From CADEED01 sp964444835 (GTDB taxonomy: Bacteria > Pseudomonadota > Gammaproteobacteria > Steroidobacterales > Steroidobacteraceae), in contig CAYUIT010000001.1 in NCBI GenBank assembly GCA_964444835.1, positions 62,001-126,000 on the forward strand: a stretch of DNA of 64,000 nucleotides, read 5' to 3'. The notes under the pieces are model-generated. The model was not told the origin of the DNA. It saw only the letters and a list, made by a program, of their open reading frames with translations, and did no database searches. A program made the position numbers and the translations under genes. This document shows, in pieces, positions 25,821 through 35,101 of this stretch. Each line of letters starts with the position of its first letter. Position 1 is the stretch's first letter.

Positions 25821-27064
25821 GCGCCGAACCCCGCGATATTCGCACGAGCTACGACGTCGACGCGGTTCGCGCCGACTTCCCGATTCTCACGCGGCGAGTC
25901 CACGGCAAGCCTTTGGTCTTTTTGGACAGCGCCGCATCCTCACAACGGCCGCGCGCGGTACTGGACGCCATCGATTACTACGAACGACACCAACACGCCA
26001 ATGTGCACCGCGGTGTTCATACGCTGAGCCAAGAAGCCACAACTGCGTTCGAGCGAGCACGCGAGTCGGTGCGACGATTCATCAACGCGCGGTCACTCAG
26101 CGAGGTGATCTTCGTTCGCGGCACGACCGAAGCGATCAACCTCGTTGCGCAATCCTACGGGCGTCCGCGGCTGCAAGCGGGTGACGAGATCCTGATCTCT
26201 GGTCTTGAGCATCACGCAAACATCGTGCCGTGGCAGTTGGTGTGCGAACAGACCGGCGCGAGACTCGTCGTATCTCCGATCGATACCGCGGGTGAAGTGT
26301 CGCTCGCCGACCTGACCAGCAAGATATCGGCGCGCACGAAGCTCGTTGCGGTGGCACACGTGTCGAATGCGCTCGGCACCGTGCTGCCGATCGCTGCGAT
26401 TACGCGGGCGGCGCATGCAGCCGGCGTTCCTGTGTTGGTCGATGGCGCGCAAGCCGTGCCGCATCAGCGCGTCGACGTGCAAGCACTCGACGTCGACTTC
26501 TACGCGTTCTCAGGACACAAGATGTACGGGCCGACCGGAATCGGTGTTCTGTATGGACGGGAGTCGTTACTCGCAAGCATGCCGCCGTGGCAAGGCGGCG
26601 GTGACATGATCCTGACGGTCAGTTTTGCCAAGAGCACTTACAACACCCTGCCCTTCAAGTTCGAAGCGGGCACTCCTAACATCTCCGGTGCGATTGGCCT
26701 CGGGGCAGCCGTGGAGTACTTGGAGCAGCTCGGCATCGAGCGCGTCCAAGCGCATGAGCAAGCGCTACTGCAATATGCGACGCAGCGGTTGGCTGCGGTC
26801 CCGGGTCTCACGATCATTGGCACAGCGGCCCACAAGGCCGGTGTCGTTTCGTTCGTGCTCGAGGGTATCCATCCGCACGATCTCGGCACGATTCTCGATG
26901 CGGAAGGTGTCGCCATCCGCACGGGCCATCACTGCGCGATGCCGGTCATGGAGTTCTTCGGTATCCCCGCCACGGCGCGGGCCTCGTTAGGTTGTTACTC
27001 GACGACACGCGACATCGACGCGCTGGTGGCGGCCCTCGCCAAGGCCCGTGAGGTGTTCGGCTGA
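25817..27064 (+). CDS. sufS: Cysteine desulfurase SufS
   Basis: PLP enzyme that takes sulfur from cysteine as a persulfide for cluster assembly. The PLP lysine is Lys235 (FSGHKMYGPTG). The persulfide-carrying cysteine is Cys373 in IRTGHHCAMP, the group II desulfurase motif. The 415-residue length is standard. It overlaps sufD by ATGA and shares one base with the sufU start (TGATG). Confidence 0.97.
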   Translation: MSAEPRDIRTSYDVDAVRADFPILTRRVHGKPLVFLDSAASSQRPRAVLDAIDYYERHQHANVHRGVHTLSQEATTAFERARESVRRFINARSLSEVIFVRGTTEAINLVAQSYGRPRLQAGDEILISGLEHHANIVPWQLVCEQTGARLVVSPIDTAGEVSLADLTSKISARTKLVAVAHVSNALGTVLPIAAITRAAHAAGVPVLVDGAQAVPHQRVDVQALDVDFYAFSGHKMYGPTGIGVLYGRESLLASMPPWQGGGDMILTVSFAKSTYNTLPFKFEAGTPNISGAIGLGAAVEYLEQLGIERVQAHEQALLQYATQRLAAVPGLTIIGTAAHKAGVVSFVLEGIHPHDLGTILDAEGVAIRTGHHCAMPVMEFFGIPATARASLGCYSTTRDIDALVAALAKAREVFG

Positions 27065-27507
27065 TGGATCTCAAGGATCTTTATCGGGAAGTGATTCTCG
27101 ACCACAACAAGACGCCGCGAAATTTCGGACGGCTATCGCCCGCCGATGCCGAGGCGGATGGGCACAACCCACTCTGCGGTGATCGGCTGCACGTGTCCGT
27201 TAAGACGGATGGCGAGCGAGTCGTCGATCTCAAGTTTGAAGGCAAGGGTTGTGCGATTTCCACCGCATCGGCTTCCATGATGACGGAAGCCGTCAAGGGA
27301 AAAACACGGGCGGAGATTGCCCGCGTGTTCGATGAAGTGCACCACCTGCTCACGCAGCATGACTTCGAGCCCACGCTCGATCTCGGCAAACTCGCGGCGC
27401 TGTCGGGCGTCCGCGAATTTCCGGCCCGCGTGAAATGCGCGAGCTTGTGCTGGCACACCCTCAATGCGGCGCTCGAGCGCCGCCCCGACAGTGTTTCCAC
27501 CGAGTGA
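27064..27507 (+). CDS. sufU: SufU-type sulfurtransferase/scaffold
   Basis: IscU-fold partner of SufS that accepts persulfide sulfur. Conserved ligands are Cys38 and Asp40 (NPLCGD), Cys63 (GKGCAIS) and Cys125 (RVKCASLC). The insertion between the second and third cysteines (about residues 80-120) distinguishes SufU from IscU. SufU replaces SufE here, and neither sufE nor sufA is seen in the operon. It has 147 residues, with the start overlapping the sufS stop by one base. Confidence 0.94.
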   Translation: MDLKDLYREVILDHNKTPRNFGRLSPADAEADGHNPLCGDRLHVSVKTDGERVVDLKFEGKGCAISTASASMMTEAVKGKTRAEIARVFDEVHHLLTQHDFEPTLDLGKLAALSGVREFPARVKCASLCWHTLNAALERRPDSVSTE

Positions 27508-27511
27508 ACGC

Positions 27512-28063
27512 ATGCGCAGCAGCGAGAACGAACCGTTTGTAGTCCATCGCGACGTCAAAGCCGTCATCGTACCGGCGGGTGTCGAAGTCAAGCTCAAGGC
27601 TGGGCAGTCGGGCTTCATCACGCAAGCGCTGGGCGGCAGCTTCACGGTGTATATCGAGGGCAATTTGTTTCGCATCGCCGGCGAAGACGCTGACGCAATC
27701 GGCAAGGAAGTCGTCAAGGCGCCCGAGTTGCCGCCGAATGCCACGGAAGAAGACGTGCGCAATCTGGCGTGGGAACAACTCAAGACCTGCTACGACCCTG
27801 AGATTCCGATCAACATTGTCGAACTCGGATTGATCTACGAGTGCAATGTCGAGGCGCGTGACGGCGGCACACGGCACATCGATGTCAAGCTCACACTGAC
27901 CGCCCCCGGCTGCGGCATGGGCGACGTACTCGTGCAAGACGTGAAGCAAAAGCTCGAAGTCATCCCAACGGTGACGAGCACGAACGTCGAGTTGGTGTTC
28001 GATCCGCCGTGGAGCCAATCCATGATGTCCGAAGCGGCGCGGCTCCAGACCGGCATGCTCTGA
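27512..28063 (+). CDS. sufT: SUF system protein SufT (DUF59 / MIP18 family)
   Basis: Fe-S maturation factor related to eukaryotic MIP18/Cia2. An N-terminal segment (residues 1-80) precedes a DUF59 domain with the LKTCYDPEIPINIVELGLIYE signature and TAPGCGMG, which carries the conserved cysteine. I chose ATG 27512, five bases after the sufU stop. It is 183 residues. SufT is known to help deliver clusters to target proteins in other bacteria. Confidence 0.93.
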   Translation: MRSSENEPFVVHRDVKAVIVPAGVEVKLKAGQSGFITQALGGSFTVYIEGNLFRIAGEDADAIGKEVVKAPELPPNATEEDVRNLAWEQLKTCYDPEIPINIVELGLIYECNVEARDGGTRHIDVKLTLTAPGCGMGDVLVQDVKQKLEVIPTVTSTNVELVFDPPWSQSMMSEAARLQTGML

Positions 28064-28072
28064 TCGTCCACC

Positions 28073-28384
28073 ATGACATGGGTTGAGATTGCACCGGCTG
28101 CAGCGCTGCAAGCGAGCGCGCGCATCAGCGCGGAAGTCGATGGCTACTTCATCCAGGTCGTGCGAGTCGCCGATGCGTACTATGCCTTCGAGGATCGCTG
28201 CACGCACGACGACGCGCCGTTCGACGACGCCCCCATCGAAGACACCGAGCTCGTGTGCCCGCGCCATGGCGCGCGCTTTTGTTTGAAGACAGGCAATGCG
28301 CTCACGCCGCCAGCTTACGAACCCCTCAAAATCTTCAACGTACGAGAGCGCGACGGCCGGATCGAGCTTGAGTTGCCGGCATGA
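28073..28384 (+). CDS. Rieske-type [2Fe-2S] ferredoxin
   Basis: A 103-residue soluble Rieske ferredoxin. The cluster ligands are Cys43 and His45 (CTHDDAPF) and Cys62 and His65 (CPRHGARFC). It resembles the small ferredoxin component of ring-hydroxylating oxygenases, and similar Rieske proteins also accompany suf operons in some proteobacteria. It lies 9 bp after sufT and overlaps the SixA gene by four bases, so it is cotranscribed with suf. Its electron acceptor is unknown. See the finding on the oxygenase operon, which lacks a ferredoxin. Confidence 0.9.
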   Translation: MTWVEIAPAAALQASARISAEVDGYFIQVVRVADAYYAFEDRCTHDDAPFDDAPIEDTELVCPRHGARFCLKTGNALTPPAYEPLKIFNVRERDGRIELELPA

Positions 28385-28905
28385 GCGCGGCGTCACCTCT
28401 GCGCCTATCATTGCTGCGTCACGCGCATGCCGAGCCGCAGCACCCCCACGGCACCGACGAGTCACGGGCGCTGGACCGCCGCGGCGTAGCCGAAGCGGCC
28501 GAAATGGCGCGCCGTCTCCAAGCACGCGGCCTCAAGCCTGATTGGTTGTTAGTCAGCACCGCCGTGCGGACTCGGCAGACGGCTGCACCAATCGTTCGGG
28601 CATTTTCGCTAGCTGAAGACTGCGTTCGGTTCGAAGCGGCGTTGTACTTGGCCGACCCACGCTCGCTGCTGACGCAGCTGCACAGCGTGCCGGCGCATGC
28701 GCTCCATGTGTTGTTGGTCGGGCACAACCCCGGCATTTCGGAACTCGCACAACGCCTAGCGACGTCAGGCCACGCCCCGGAGTTCGAGCCCGCTGGATGG
28801 TTGTTAGGGCTGCCGCAGTGCGCGAGCTGGCGCGAACTCGACGCGGGACAGCTCGAGGTGCTGCAATACGATGCGCCGCGAATTCCGTTTGAGCTGGACG
28901 ACTGA
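28381..28905 (+). CDS. sixA: SixA-type phosphohistidine phosphatase
   Basis: Histidine-phosphatase superfamily member of 174 residues with the catalytic RHAHA motif (LSLLRHAHAEP), the second arginine motif STAVRTRQTA and the second histidine in LLVGHNPGISEL. SixA removes phosphate from histidines of phosphotransfer or PTS proteins. It is the last gene of the suf row, overlapping the Rieske gene by ATGA, and is convergent with the exoD-like gene. Whether it has any role in Fe-S metabolism is not apparent. Confidence 0.88.
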   Translation: MSAASPLRLSLLRHAHAEPQHPHGTDESRALDRRGVAEAAEMARRLQARGLKPDWLLVSTAVRTRQTAAPIVRAFSLAEDCVRFEAALYLADPRSLLTQLHSVPAHALHVLLVGHNPGISELAQRLATSGHAPEFEPAGWLLGLPQCASWRELDAGQLEVLQYDAPRIPFELDD

Positions 28906-28912
28906 AACGAAC

Positions 28913-29566
28913 TCAGCCGCCAAAGATACCCTGGAAGTAGCCGCTCAAGCCCGCACCGGCTCGCCACGCGGCCCACAGCAAGCCGCCAATGTAGGCACAG
29001 GAGGCGATCGTCGCGCCGTAACCGAGCGCGATCACAACGCCGTCCCGCTCAGCCATGCCGAGGCACAACAGCACGATTGCGATCGCCGGAATGGTATTGG
29101 TGAACGGAATCAACGGCAGCGGCGCCAACAGCAGTATGGCGACGATGATCAACATCGCGCCGTTGACCACATTGATCACGGGATTGCCGGTCAGCGCCAA
29201 CAACCGCGGCTTCACCATCTTCTCGAAGCGGCGAAAGAATGCCGCGCCTTTCTGCAAAATCGTGACGACCAAGGTCGAGCGCATCTGGTACGACAATAAG
29301 CGTTCGGGCAGCCACGGGATCGTGTTGGTCATCACGCCAAAGCCGATCAGCATGATCAGCACACCTAACACCGTGCTTGAGCCGGGAATCGAAACCGGGA
29401 ACAAAAACGGCAACGCTAAAAAAATGCAGAACAACAGCAGGCCCTGCTCGCCAATCAACGCCAGCAGCTCGCGGATCGTAACCGAGTGGTCTTGAATCGC
29501 AGCGGCCGTGCGCTCGAAAGTACTGGAGAGCGATGTCTCGGGATTCTGTAGCTTGGCTTTACTCAA
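28913..29566 (-). CDS. ExoD-family membrane protein
   Basis: A 217-residue inner-membrane protein of the ExoD (exopolysaccharide synthesis) family, whose molecular role is not settled. It has about four to five hydrophobic segments, with the family motifs LPFLFPVSIPGSST near residue 55, LLALTGNPVINVVNG and PLPLIPFTNTIPA. The start is probably TTG at 29566, 10 bp after the sdaA stop, with AAGG eight bases upstream. It appears to be the last gene of a putA-sdaA-exoD transcript. Confidence 0.85.
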   Translation of the reverse strand: MSKAKLQNPETSLSSTFERTAAAIQDHSVTIRELLALIGEQGLLLFCIFLALPFLFPVSIPGSSTVLGVLIMLIGFGVMTNTIPWLPERLLSYQMRSTLVVTILQKGAAFFRRFEKMVKPRLLALTGNPVINVVNGAMLIIVAILLLAPLPLIPFTNTIPAIAIVLLCLGMAERDGVVIALGYGATIASCAYIGGLLWAAWRAGAGLSGYFQGIFGG

Positions 29567-29576
29567 AAGATCGCCT

Positions 29577-30941
29577 TCAGCACTCGGGAACGTTCACGGC
29601 GAGTCCGCCCTGCGACGTTTCTTTGTAGATCGTGCGCATGTCCTCGCCGGTTTGCCGCATCGTGCTAATGACTTGATCGAGTGAGACCTTGTGACTGCCA
29701 TCACCGCGCATGGCGAGACGCGCTGCATTGATAGCTTTGACCGAGCCCATGGCGTTTCGTTCGATACACGGAATCTGCACGAGCCCTGCCACGGGATCGC
29801 AAGTGAGCCCGAGGTTGTGCTCCATGCCAATCTCGGCAGCGTTCTCGGCTTGTTCGTTCGTACCATTGAGCGCAGCCACCAAGCCGGCCGCAGCCATTGA
29901 ACACGCAACACCCACCTCGCCTTGGCAGCCCATTTCGGCACCCGAGATCGACGCATTGCGCTTGTAGAGCATGCCGATCGCTGCCGCTGTGAGCAGGAAG
30001 CGCCACACGCCTGAGTCGTTCGCTCCCGGCTCAAAGCGACGGTAGTAATGCAACACAGCCGGCACGATTCCGGCCGCCCCGTTCGTCGGCGCCGTCACCA
30101 CTCGGCCTCCGGCCGCATTCTCTTCGTTGACCGCCAGCGCGTAGGCATTCACCCAATCCATCACTTCGAGCGGGCTCGTGCCATCGCTTTCGGACAGCAT
30201 GCGGTACAACTTCGGCGCGCGCCGTTTGACTTTCAACACGCCGGGCAGGACGCCTTGCTGGCGAAAGCCGCGCTCGACGCATGCTTGCATCGTCTGCCAG
30301 ATACGCAGCAGGCCGCCCTGCACTTGCTCCTCGGTGGCCCAGGTGCGTTCACGCGCCCACATCACCTCGAAGATATCCAGCCCGTTCGCGCGCGCTAGCG
30401 CTAACAACTCATCGCCCGTCGCGAACTCATAAGGCGGCGTGGCGCGTGGCACTTCGCCGGTACCGGGATCGTCCCCGGCCACGATGAAGCCGCCACCGAC
30501 CGAGTAGTAGTCCATCTCGAGCACTCGTTGCTGATTGGCATCGAGTGCCGTGAAGCGCATGCCGTTCGTATGCCGCGGCAAGCGCTCCGACTTCATGAAC
30601 AAGAGCTGCATCGGCTCATCGAAAGCCACGGTGCGCACGCCGGCAATCCGCAACTCGCCACGCTCTCGGATCCGTCGCAGGTCGGTCTCCATGCGATCAG
30701 GATCGACCGACTCGGGATCATTCCCTTCCAGGCCTAACAAGACAGCGCGATCGGTGGCATGCCCGAGACCGGTCAACGCGAGCGAGCCGTACAGCCGCGT
30801 CGTGACGCTCGCCGTGGAATCGAGCAAGCCTCGCGCGACGAGCTGCGCCACGAACGCGTTCGCGGCACGCATAGGCCCCATCGTGTGCGAACTCGACGGA
30901 CCGATGCCAACTTTGAAGATGTCGAAAACCGAGAGTGCCAT
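29577..30941 (-). CDS. sdaA: L-serine dehydratase (single-chain, iron-sulfur type)
   Basis: Deaminates L-serine to pyruvate using a [4Fe-4S] cluster. The single-chain enzyme has the N-terminal beta domain starting FKVGIGPSSSHTMGP and the C-terminal alpha domain with GCQGEVGVACSMAAAG and MEHNLGLTCDPVAGLVQIPC, which supply the three cluster cysteines. The C-terminal NVPEC tail places a cysteine in the active site, as in the E. coli and Legionella enzymes. It has 454 residues. It follows putA by 14 bp on the same strand. Confidence 0.96.
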   Translation of the reverse strand: MALSVFDIFKVGIGPSSSHTMGPMRAANAFVAQLVARGLLDSTASVTTRLYGSLALTGLGHATDRAVLLGLEGNDPESVDPDRMETDLRRIRERGELRIAGVRTVAFDEPMQLLFMKSERLPRHTNGMRFTALDANQQRVLEMDYYSVGGGFIVAGDDPGTGEVPRATPPYEFATGDELLALARANGLDIFEVMWARERTWATEEQVQGGLLRIWQTMQACVERGFRQQGVLPGVLKVKRRAPKLYRMLSESDGTSPLEVMDWVNAYALAVNEENAAGGRVVTAPTNGAAGIVPAVLHYYRRFEPGANDSGVWRFLLTAAAIGMLYKRNASISGAEMGCQGEVGVACSMAAAGLVAALNGTNEQAENAAEIGMEHNLGLTCDPVAGLVQIPCIERNAMGSVKAINAARLAMRGDGSHKVSLDQVISTMRQTGEDMRTIYKETSQGGLAVNVPEC

Positions 30942-30955
30942 ACGTGTGTCTCGAC

Positions 30956-33900
30956 TCAGCGTGCCGCGAGCGACAGCAGACCGGCGTTGCCGCCAATCGC
31001 GGCCGTATTGGTCGTGATCGTTTGTTCCGTCGCAAACCGATGTAGATAGTGCGGCCCACCGGCTTTCGGCCCGGTGCCCGACAAGCCACAGCCGCCGAAC
31101 GGCTGGACTCCGACGACGGCGCCGATCATGTTGCGATTGATGTAAACATTGCCCACGCGCACCTTGCGAGCGATACGCTGGGCGATGCCATCAATTCGAG
31201 TGTGAATGCCGAGCGTAAGCCCGTAGCCGAGCGCATTGATCTGCTCCACGATGCTGTCGAGATCCCGGGCTCGATAGCGCACGATATGCACGATTGGCCC
31301 GAATACTTCCCGCTCGAGCGTGAGGAGACTGTCGATCTCGACGGCGAGCGGCGCAAAGAACAATCCCGCGCTTTGTTCCGCGGCAGCGAGGGGCGCTCGA
31401 TGGTGCCACTTAGCGCCGCGCGTAATCTGCGCCGCATGCGCTTCAAGCATCGCCAGCGCCTCGGGGTCGATGACAGGTCCGATATCGGTTGCAAGCAATG
31501 CCGGATCGCCGATGCTCAAGTCGTTCATGTAGCCCGCGAGCAAGGCCTCGACGCGATCCGCAATCTCTTCTTGCACCACTAACAACCGCAGCGCGGAGCA
31601 ACGCTGCCCGGCACTATTGAAGCCGGACTGTACAACGTCGAGCACAACTTGCTCCGCCAGCGCGGAGCTGTCGACGATCATTGCATTCAGTCCGCCTGTC
31701 TCGGCGATGAGCGTCGCAATGGCGCCGGGACGCGCCGCCAGCGAACGCTCAATCAAACGCGCGGTGTCGGTCGAACCGGTAAAGCACACACCGGCAATGC
31801 GCGGATCGCGTGTCAACGCTGCACCGACCGTTGCGCCGTCGCCAGGGAGTAAGTGGAACGCATCTGCAGGCACGCCAGCTTGCAACATCAGCGCTGCCAC
31901 GTACGCTGCGGTAAGCGGTGTTTGCTCAGCCGGCTTGGCAACGACCGTATTTCCCGCTGCCAGCGCCGCAGCCACCTGACCGACGAAAATGGCGAGCGGA
32001 AAATTCCACGGACTGATGCACGCGAATACGCCTCGGCCGCGCAGGCGAAGTACGTTGCGCTCGCCCGTCGGACCCGGTAGGGCGACCTCGTGCGCAAAAT
32101 CACGGCGCGCTCCGAGCGCGTAGTAGCGCAGAAAATCGACCGCCTCGCGCACCTCGGCAATCGCATCGGGTAAGGTCTTGCCGGCTTCACGCACACAGCG
32201 CGCCACGCATTGCGCCGTATGTGCCTCCAGCAAATCGGCGGCGCGCTCGAGGATCTCTGCGCGCGCTGCGCCGCCGAGAGCGTCCCACTCGGCTTGCTGC
32301 GCCAGTGCCGCCGCGACCGCATCGTCGACATCAGCAAGCGTGGCATCCGTTACGTGCCCGACGATTTGGGTTCGGCGAGCAGGGTTCATTACGGGCGTGC
32401 CGCGCCCTCCACGCAACTTACCACTCACCAGTGGCGCTGCACTCCAGCTCGTTTGCGCTGCGCGCTCGCATTCCGCCAGCAGCGCATCGACCGCCGCGCC
32501 GTCGGCAAAATTGAATCCTGCGGAGTTACGTCGCTCGGCACCAAACAACTGATCCGGAGCCGGGATGCGCGGATGCGCGACACGCTCGAGGCTGGCGACT
32601 TCCGCAATCGGATCGGCAACGACCTCTTCCGCCGGCAGACTCGCATCGACGATGCGATTCACGAACGAGGTGTTAGCACCATTTTCGAGCAGGCGGCGAA
32701 CCAAATACGGCAGCAAATCCTCATGCGCTCCAACCGGAGCGTACACGCGGCATGCGAAGCGACCCCAGCCGCCGCCGACGACGGGCGCGTACAACTCCTC
32801 ACCCATGCCGTGCAAGCGCTGAAATTCAAACCGGGCCGCCTGTTGCTGGAACACTTGCGCCACGTAGGCAATGGTGTGCGCATTGTGCGTGGCGAACTGC
32901 GGATAGATTCGGTCTGTGCTCGATTCCAGCAGACGGGCACACGCAAGATACGATACGTCGGTGTTGGGCTTGCGCGTGAACACCGGATAACTCGCGTGAC
33001 CGCGTTCTTGTGCGCGCTTGATCTCACTATCCCAATAGGCGCCTTTCACGAGCCGCAACGTGATGCGTCGATCCAATGCGCGAAGCCGATTCGTCAACCA
33101 CTCGAGCGTGGCGTAGGCACGCCGCTGGTAGGCTTGCACGGCCAGACCGAAGCCCGCGTAGCCCGCAGTCACATCGCTCTCGAGCAGCCGGTCGACGAGT
33201 CGCAGTGATAACTCCAAACGATCGGCCTCCTCCGCATCGAGCGTGATCGCGATATTGCCGTCGCGTGCCGCACGTACGAGTGTTTCGACGCGCGGATAGA
33301 GCTCGCGCAAGACGCGCTCCGACTGCGCGAACTCGTAGCGAGGATGAAGCGCGGAGAGCTTCACCGAAATGCTGTGCCGTTGCGTGATCGGCTGCTCGAG
33401 ATCGACGAAGCGCGCTACCGCGCCGATCGCACTCAGGTACTTATCGAAGTAGCGCTCCGCATCGGCGGCCGTCAGCGCCGCTTCGCCGAGCATGTCGAAC
33501 GAGTAGCGGTACGCTCGCTCGTCCTTGCCGTCGGCGCGCTTCAACGCTTCGTCGATCGTTCGCCCCATCACGAACTGGTGGCCCATGATGCGCATCGCCT
33601 GCTTGAGCGCCGCGCGGGCCACAGGCTCACCCAACCGCGCCGTCAGGCGCGCATACCAAGCCCGCGGCTCGCCCACTTCGTCACGATCGAGCGAGACGAC
33701 ACGACCGGTCAGCAACAGACCCCACGTCGAGGCGTTCACGAACACGGACTCGCTGTCGCCCAAATGCTCGCTCCACGCGCCCGCCGGGATCTTGTCCGCA
33801 ATCAACCGATCGGCGGTCTCGGCATCGGGAATACGCAACAGCGCTTCGGCGAGGCACATGAGAATGACGCCTTCGCGCGACGCGAGGCTGTACTCGCGCA

Positions 33901-34135
33901 AAAATGCATCGAGTGCGCCGCCCGTTCCAGTGGCCTGACGGACGGTTTGCACCAAGGACAAGGCACGCTGCGCGATCGGGCGCTGCTCGCTCGCCGGCAA
34001 CCGCGCGCGCTCGAGATGCGCCCTAACAACCGACTCTTCGTCGGCGAGATAGAGAGAGTTGATGGCGCGGCCGATACTCGAGGCATGGCTCGCGGTGATA
34101 AGGGGTGCGTTTGACATAGCGGAATTGTACGGCAT
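30956..34135 (-). CDS. putA: Bifunctional proline dehydrogenase / L-glutamate-5-semialdehyde dehydrogenase
   Basis: Oxidises proline to glutamate in two channelled steps at the membrane. The N-terminal PRODH FAD barrel occupies about residues 80-480 (RHSISVKLSALHPRYE, RLVKGAYWDSEIKRAQ, ATHNAHT). The ALDH module occupies about 500-1040, with SPWNFPLAIF, AETGGLNAM and catalytic Cys846 in NSAGQRCSAL. At 1059 residues it is the short form without the N-terminal ribbon-helix-helix DNA-binding domain, so it should not be autorepressing. The start at ATG 34135 has GAGGGG upstream, and ATG 34117 is an alternative. It is followed by sdaA. Confidence 0.95.
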   Translation of the reverse strand: MPYNSAMSNAPLITASHASSIGRAINSLYLADEESVVRAHLERARLPASEQRPIAQRALSLVQTVRQATGTGGALDAFLREYSLASREGVILMCLAEALLRIPDAETADRLIADKIPAGAWSEHLGDSESVFVNASTWGLLLTGRVVSLDRDEVGEPRAWYARLTARLGEPVARAALKQAMRIMGHQFVMGRTIDEALKRADGKDERAYRYSFDMLGEAALTAADAERYFDKYLSAIGAVARFVDLEQPITQRHSISVKLSALHPRYEFAQSERVLRELYPRVETLVRAARDGNIAITLDAEEADRLELSLRLVDRLLESDVTAGYAGFGLAVQAYQRRAYATLEWLTNRLRALDRRITLRLVKGAYWDSEIKRAQERGHASYPVFTRKPNTDVSYLACARLLESSTDRIYPQFATHNAHTIAYVAQVFQQQAARFEFQRLHGMGEELYAPVVGGGWGRFACRVYAPVGAHEDLLPYLVRRLLENGANTSFVNRIVDASLPAEEVVADPIAEVASLERVAHPRIPAPDQLFGAERRNSAGFNFADGAAVDALLAECERAAQTSWSAAPLVSGKLRGGRGTPVMNPARRTQIVGHVTDATLADVDDAVAAALAQQAEWDALGGAARAEILERAADLLEAHTAQCVARCVREAGKTLPDAIAEVREAVDFLRYYALGARRDFAHEVALPGPTGERNVLRLRGRGVFACISPWNFPLAIFVGQVAAALAAGNTVVAKPAEQTPLTAAYVAALMLQAGVPADAFHLLPGDGATVGAALTRDPRIAGVCFTGSTDTARLIERSLAARPGAIATLIAETGGLNAMIVDSSALAEQVVLDVVQSGFNSAGQRCSALRLLVVQEEIADRVEALLAGYMNDLSIGDPALLATDIGPVIDPEALAMLEAHAAQITRGAKWHHRAPLAAAEQSAGLFFAPLAVEIDSLLTLEREVFGPIVHIVRYRARDLDSIVEQINALGYGLTLGIHTRIDGIAQRIARKVRVGNVYINRNMIGAVVGVQPFGGCGLSGTGPKAGGPHYLHRFATEQTITTNTAAIGGNAGLLSLAAR

Positions 34136-34176
34136 GTCTTGTGCGCCCCTCCGTGCCGGTGTTCTGAAAATGGGCC

Positions 34177-34211
34177 AAAAACGCCGAGGGCCTCACGCGG
34201 GAGGCCCTCGG
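34177..34211 (-). terminator. Rho-independent terminator of the DUF481 gene
   Basis: A perfect 11-bp stem (CCGAGGGCCTC at 34184-34194 with GAGGCCCTCGG at 34201-34211) encloses a 6-base loop. On the minus strand it is followed by TTTTT (34181-34177). It lies just past the DUF481 stop (34232) and before the putA start, insulating the two genes. Confidence 0.9.
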
Positions 34212-34231
34212 TGTCAGCAACGCCATCGATA

Positions 34232-34951
34232 CTAGAACGCGTACACCAGATTGACCGTCGTCAGCGTGTCGCTCTTCTTGAGCCCAGCCGGCGGATCCGT
34301 GTTGTAGCGAACACCGAGACCCAGCGACAACGCGAACGCATCGCTCATCTTCACCTGCAAGGCGAAATCATTCGATGCGAAGGTGTTATCCGATCCGGCC
34401 TCAACCGTGAACTTGTTGATGAGTCGGGTCGTGTCAGTCAACGCAGTCTCGTAACCCAAGAAGCCGCGCACAATCGCGTCGCCAGTCGTCTCACCGGGTG
34501 TCAGCAAAGTGGGCACTGTCGCAATCCGGCGATAACCCAGACCCACTTCGCCATTGAACTTGGTTTTCTCGGTGTCGATGAATTTGTGACCGTAACCGGT
34601 CGTTGCGGTCGCTTGGTAGTCGAAACCGCTGAAGCGATCATCTTCGTATCGCACGCCACCCCACCAGTACGCGCGCTCACTCAATTTGTAGTCGGATTGC
34701 CATTTGGCCTCATAGCGCTCCGCGGTCTTGTCACCGTCGTTGGCTGCACGCAGTGCGGCGATGCCAAACCCGTGCTTCCACTGATCGAGCTGGGTTGCCA
34801 TCTCAAGCTTTACGTTGGCGGTATCCGTATCCGAGTTACCGCGCGCAAAGACAATGCCGAGCTCGCCCTTGCCTTTCCATTCCGCGCACACCGGCGTGCT
34901 CGCGATCAACACAGCTACCGTCAGAATCGTCGTCTTCAGAAAACCTTGCAT
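34232..34951 (-). CDS. DUF481 outer-membrane beta-barrel protein
   Basis: A 239-residue exported protein with a signal peptide (residues 1-23, cut near VCA-EWKG). The mature protein is rich in alternating aromatic/hydrophobic strands and ends in a C-terminal phenylalanine (NLVYAF), the signature of outer-membrane barrels. It matches the YdiY/DUF481 family (salt- or acid-induced outer-membrane proteins). It may form a small barrel, with ligand unknown. The start at ATG 34951 is fixed by AAGGAG six bases upstream. It forms a single-gene unit with its own -10 box and terminator. Confidence 0.9.
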   Translation of the reverse strand: MQGFLKTTILTVAVLIASTPVCAEWKGKGELGIVFARGNSDTDTANVKLEMATQLDQWKHGFGIAALRAANDGDKTAERYEAKWQSDYKLSERAYWWGGVRYEDDRFSGFDYQATATTGYGHKFIDTEKTKFNGEVGLGYRRIATVPTLLTPGETTGDAIVRGFLGYETALTDTTRLINKFTVEAGSDNTFASNDFALQVKMSDAFALSLGLGVRYNTDPPAGLKKSDTLTTVNLVYAF

Positions 34952-34984
34952 GTCCCGCTCCTTGGGGAAGTTATTGGCGCGCGG

Positions 34985-34990
34985 ATTATA
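34985..34990 (-). promoter_or_regulatory. Consensus -10 box for the DUF481 gene
   Basis: TATAAT on the minus strand, 33 bp upstream of the DUF481 start. No good -35 is visible at 16-18 bases, so expression may need an activator. Confidence 0.5.
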
Positions 34991-35038
34991 GGGATGCGCG
35001 CCACAAAAGCACCTTCCGTTGCGAGGACACAACAACCC

Positions 35039-35067
35039 TTGTAGTGGACGCCGGGCGCCCCTATATG
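35039..35067 (+). promoter_or_regulatory. Predicted sigma70 promoter of cnoX
   Basis: TTGTAG (35039-35044), a 17-base spacer and TATATG (35062-35067) lie about 35 bp before the cnoX ATG. The region is divergent from the DUF481 promoter. Confidence 0.5.
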
Positions 35068-35101
35068 AGCGTTAGTGTTTCCAAGAAGAGATCGCGCGCC
35101 C

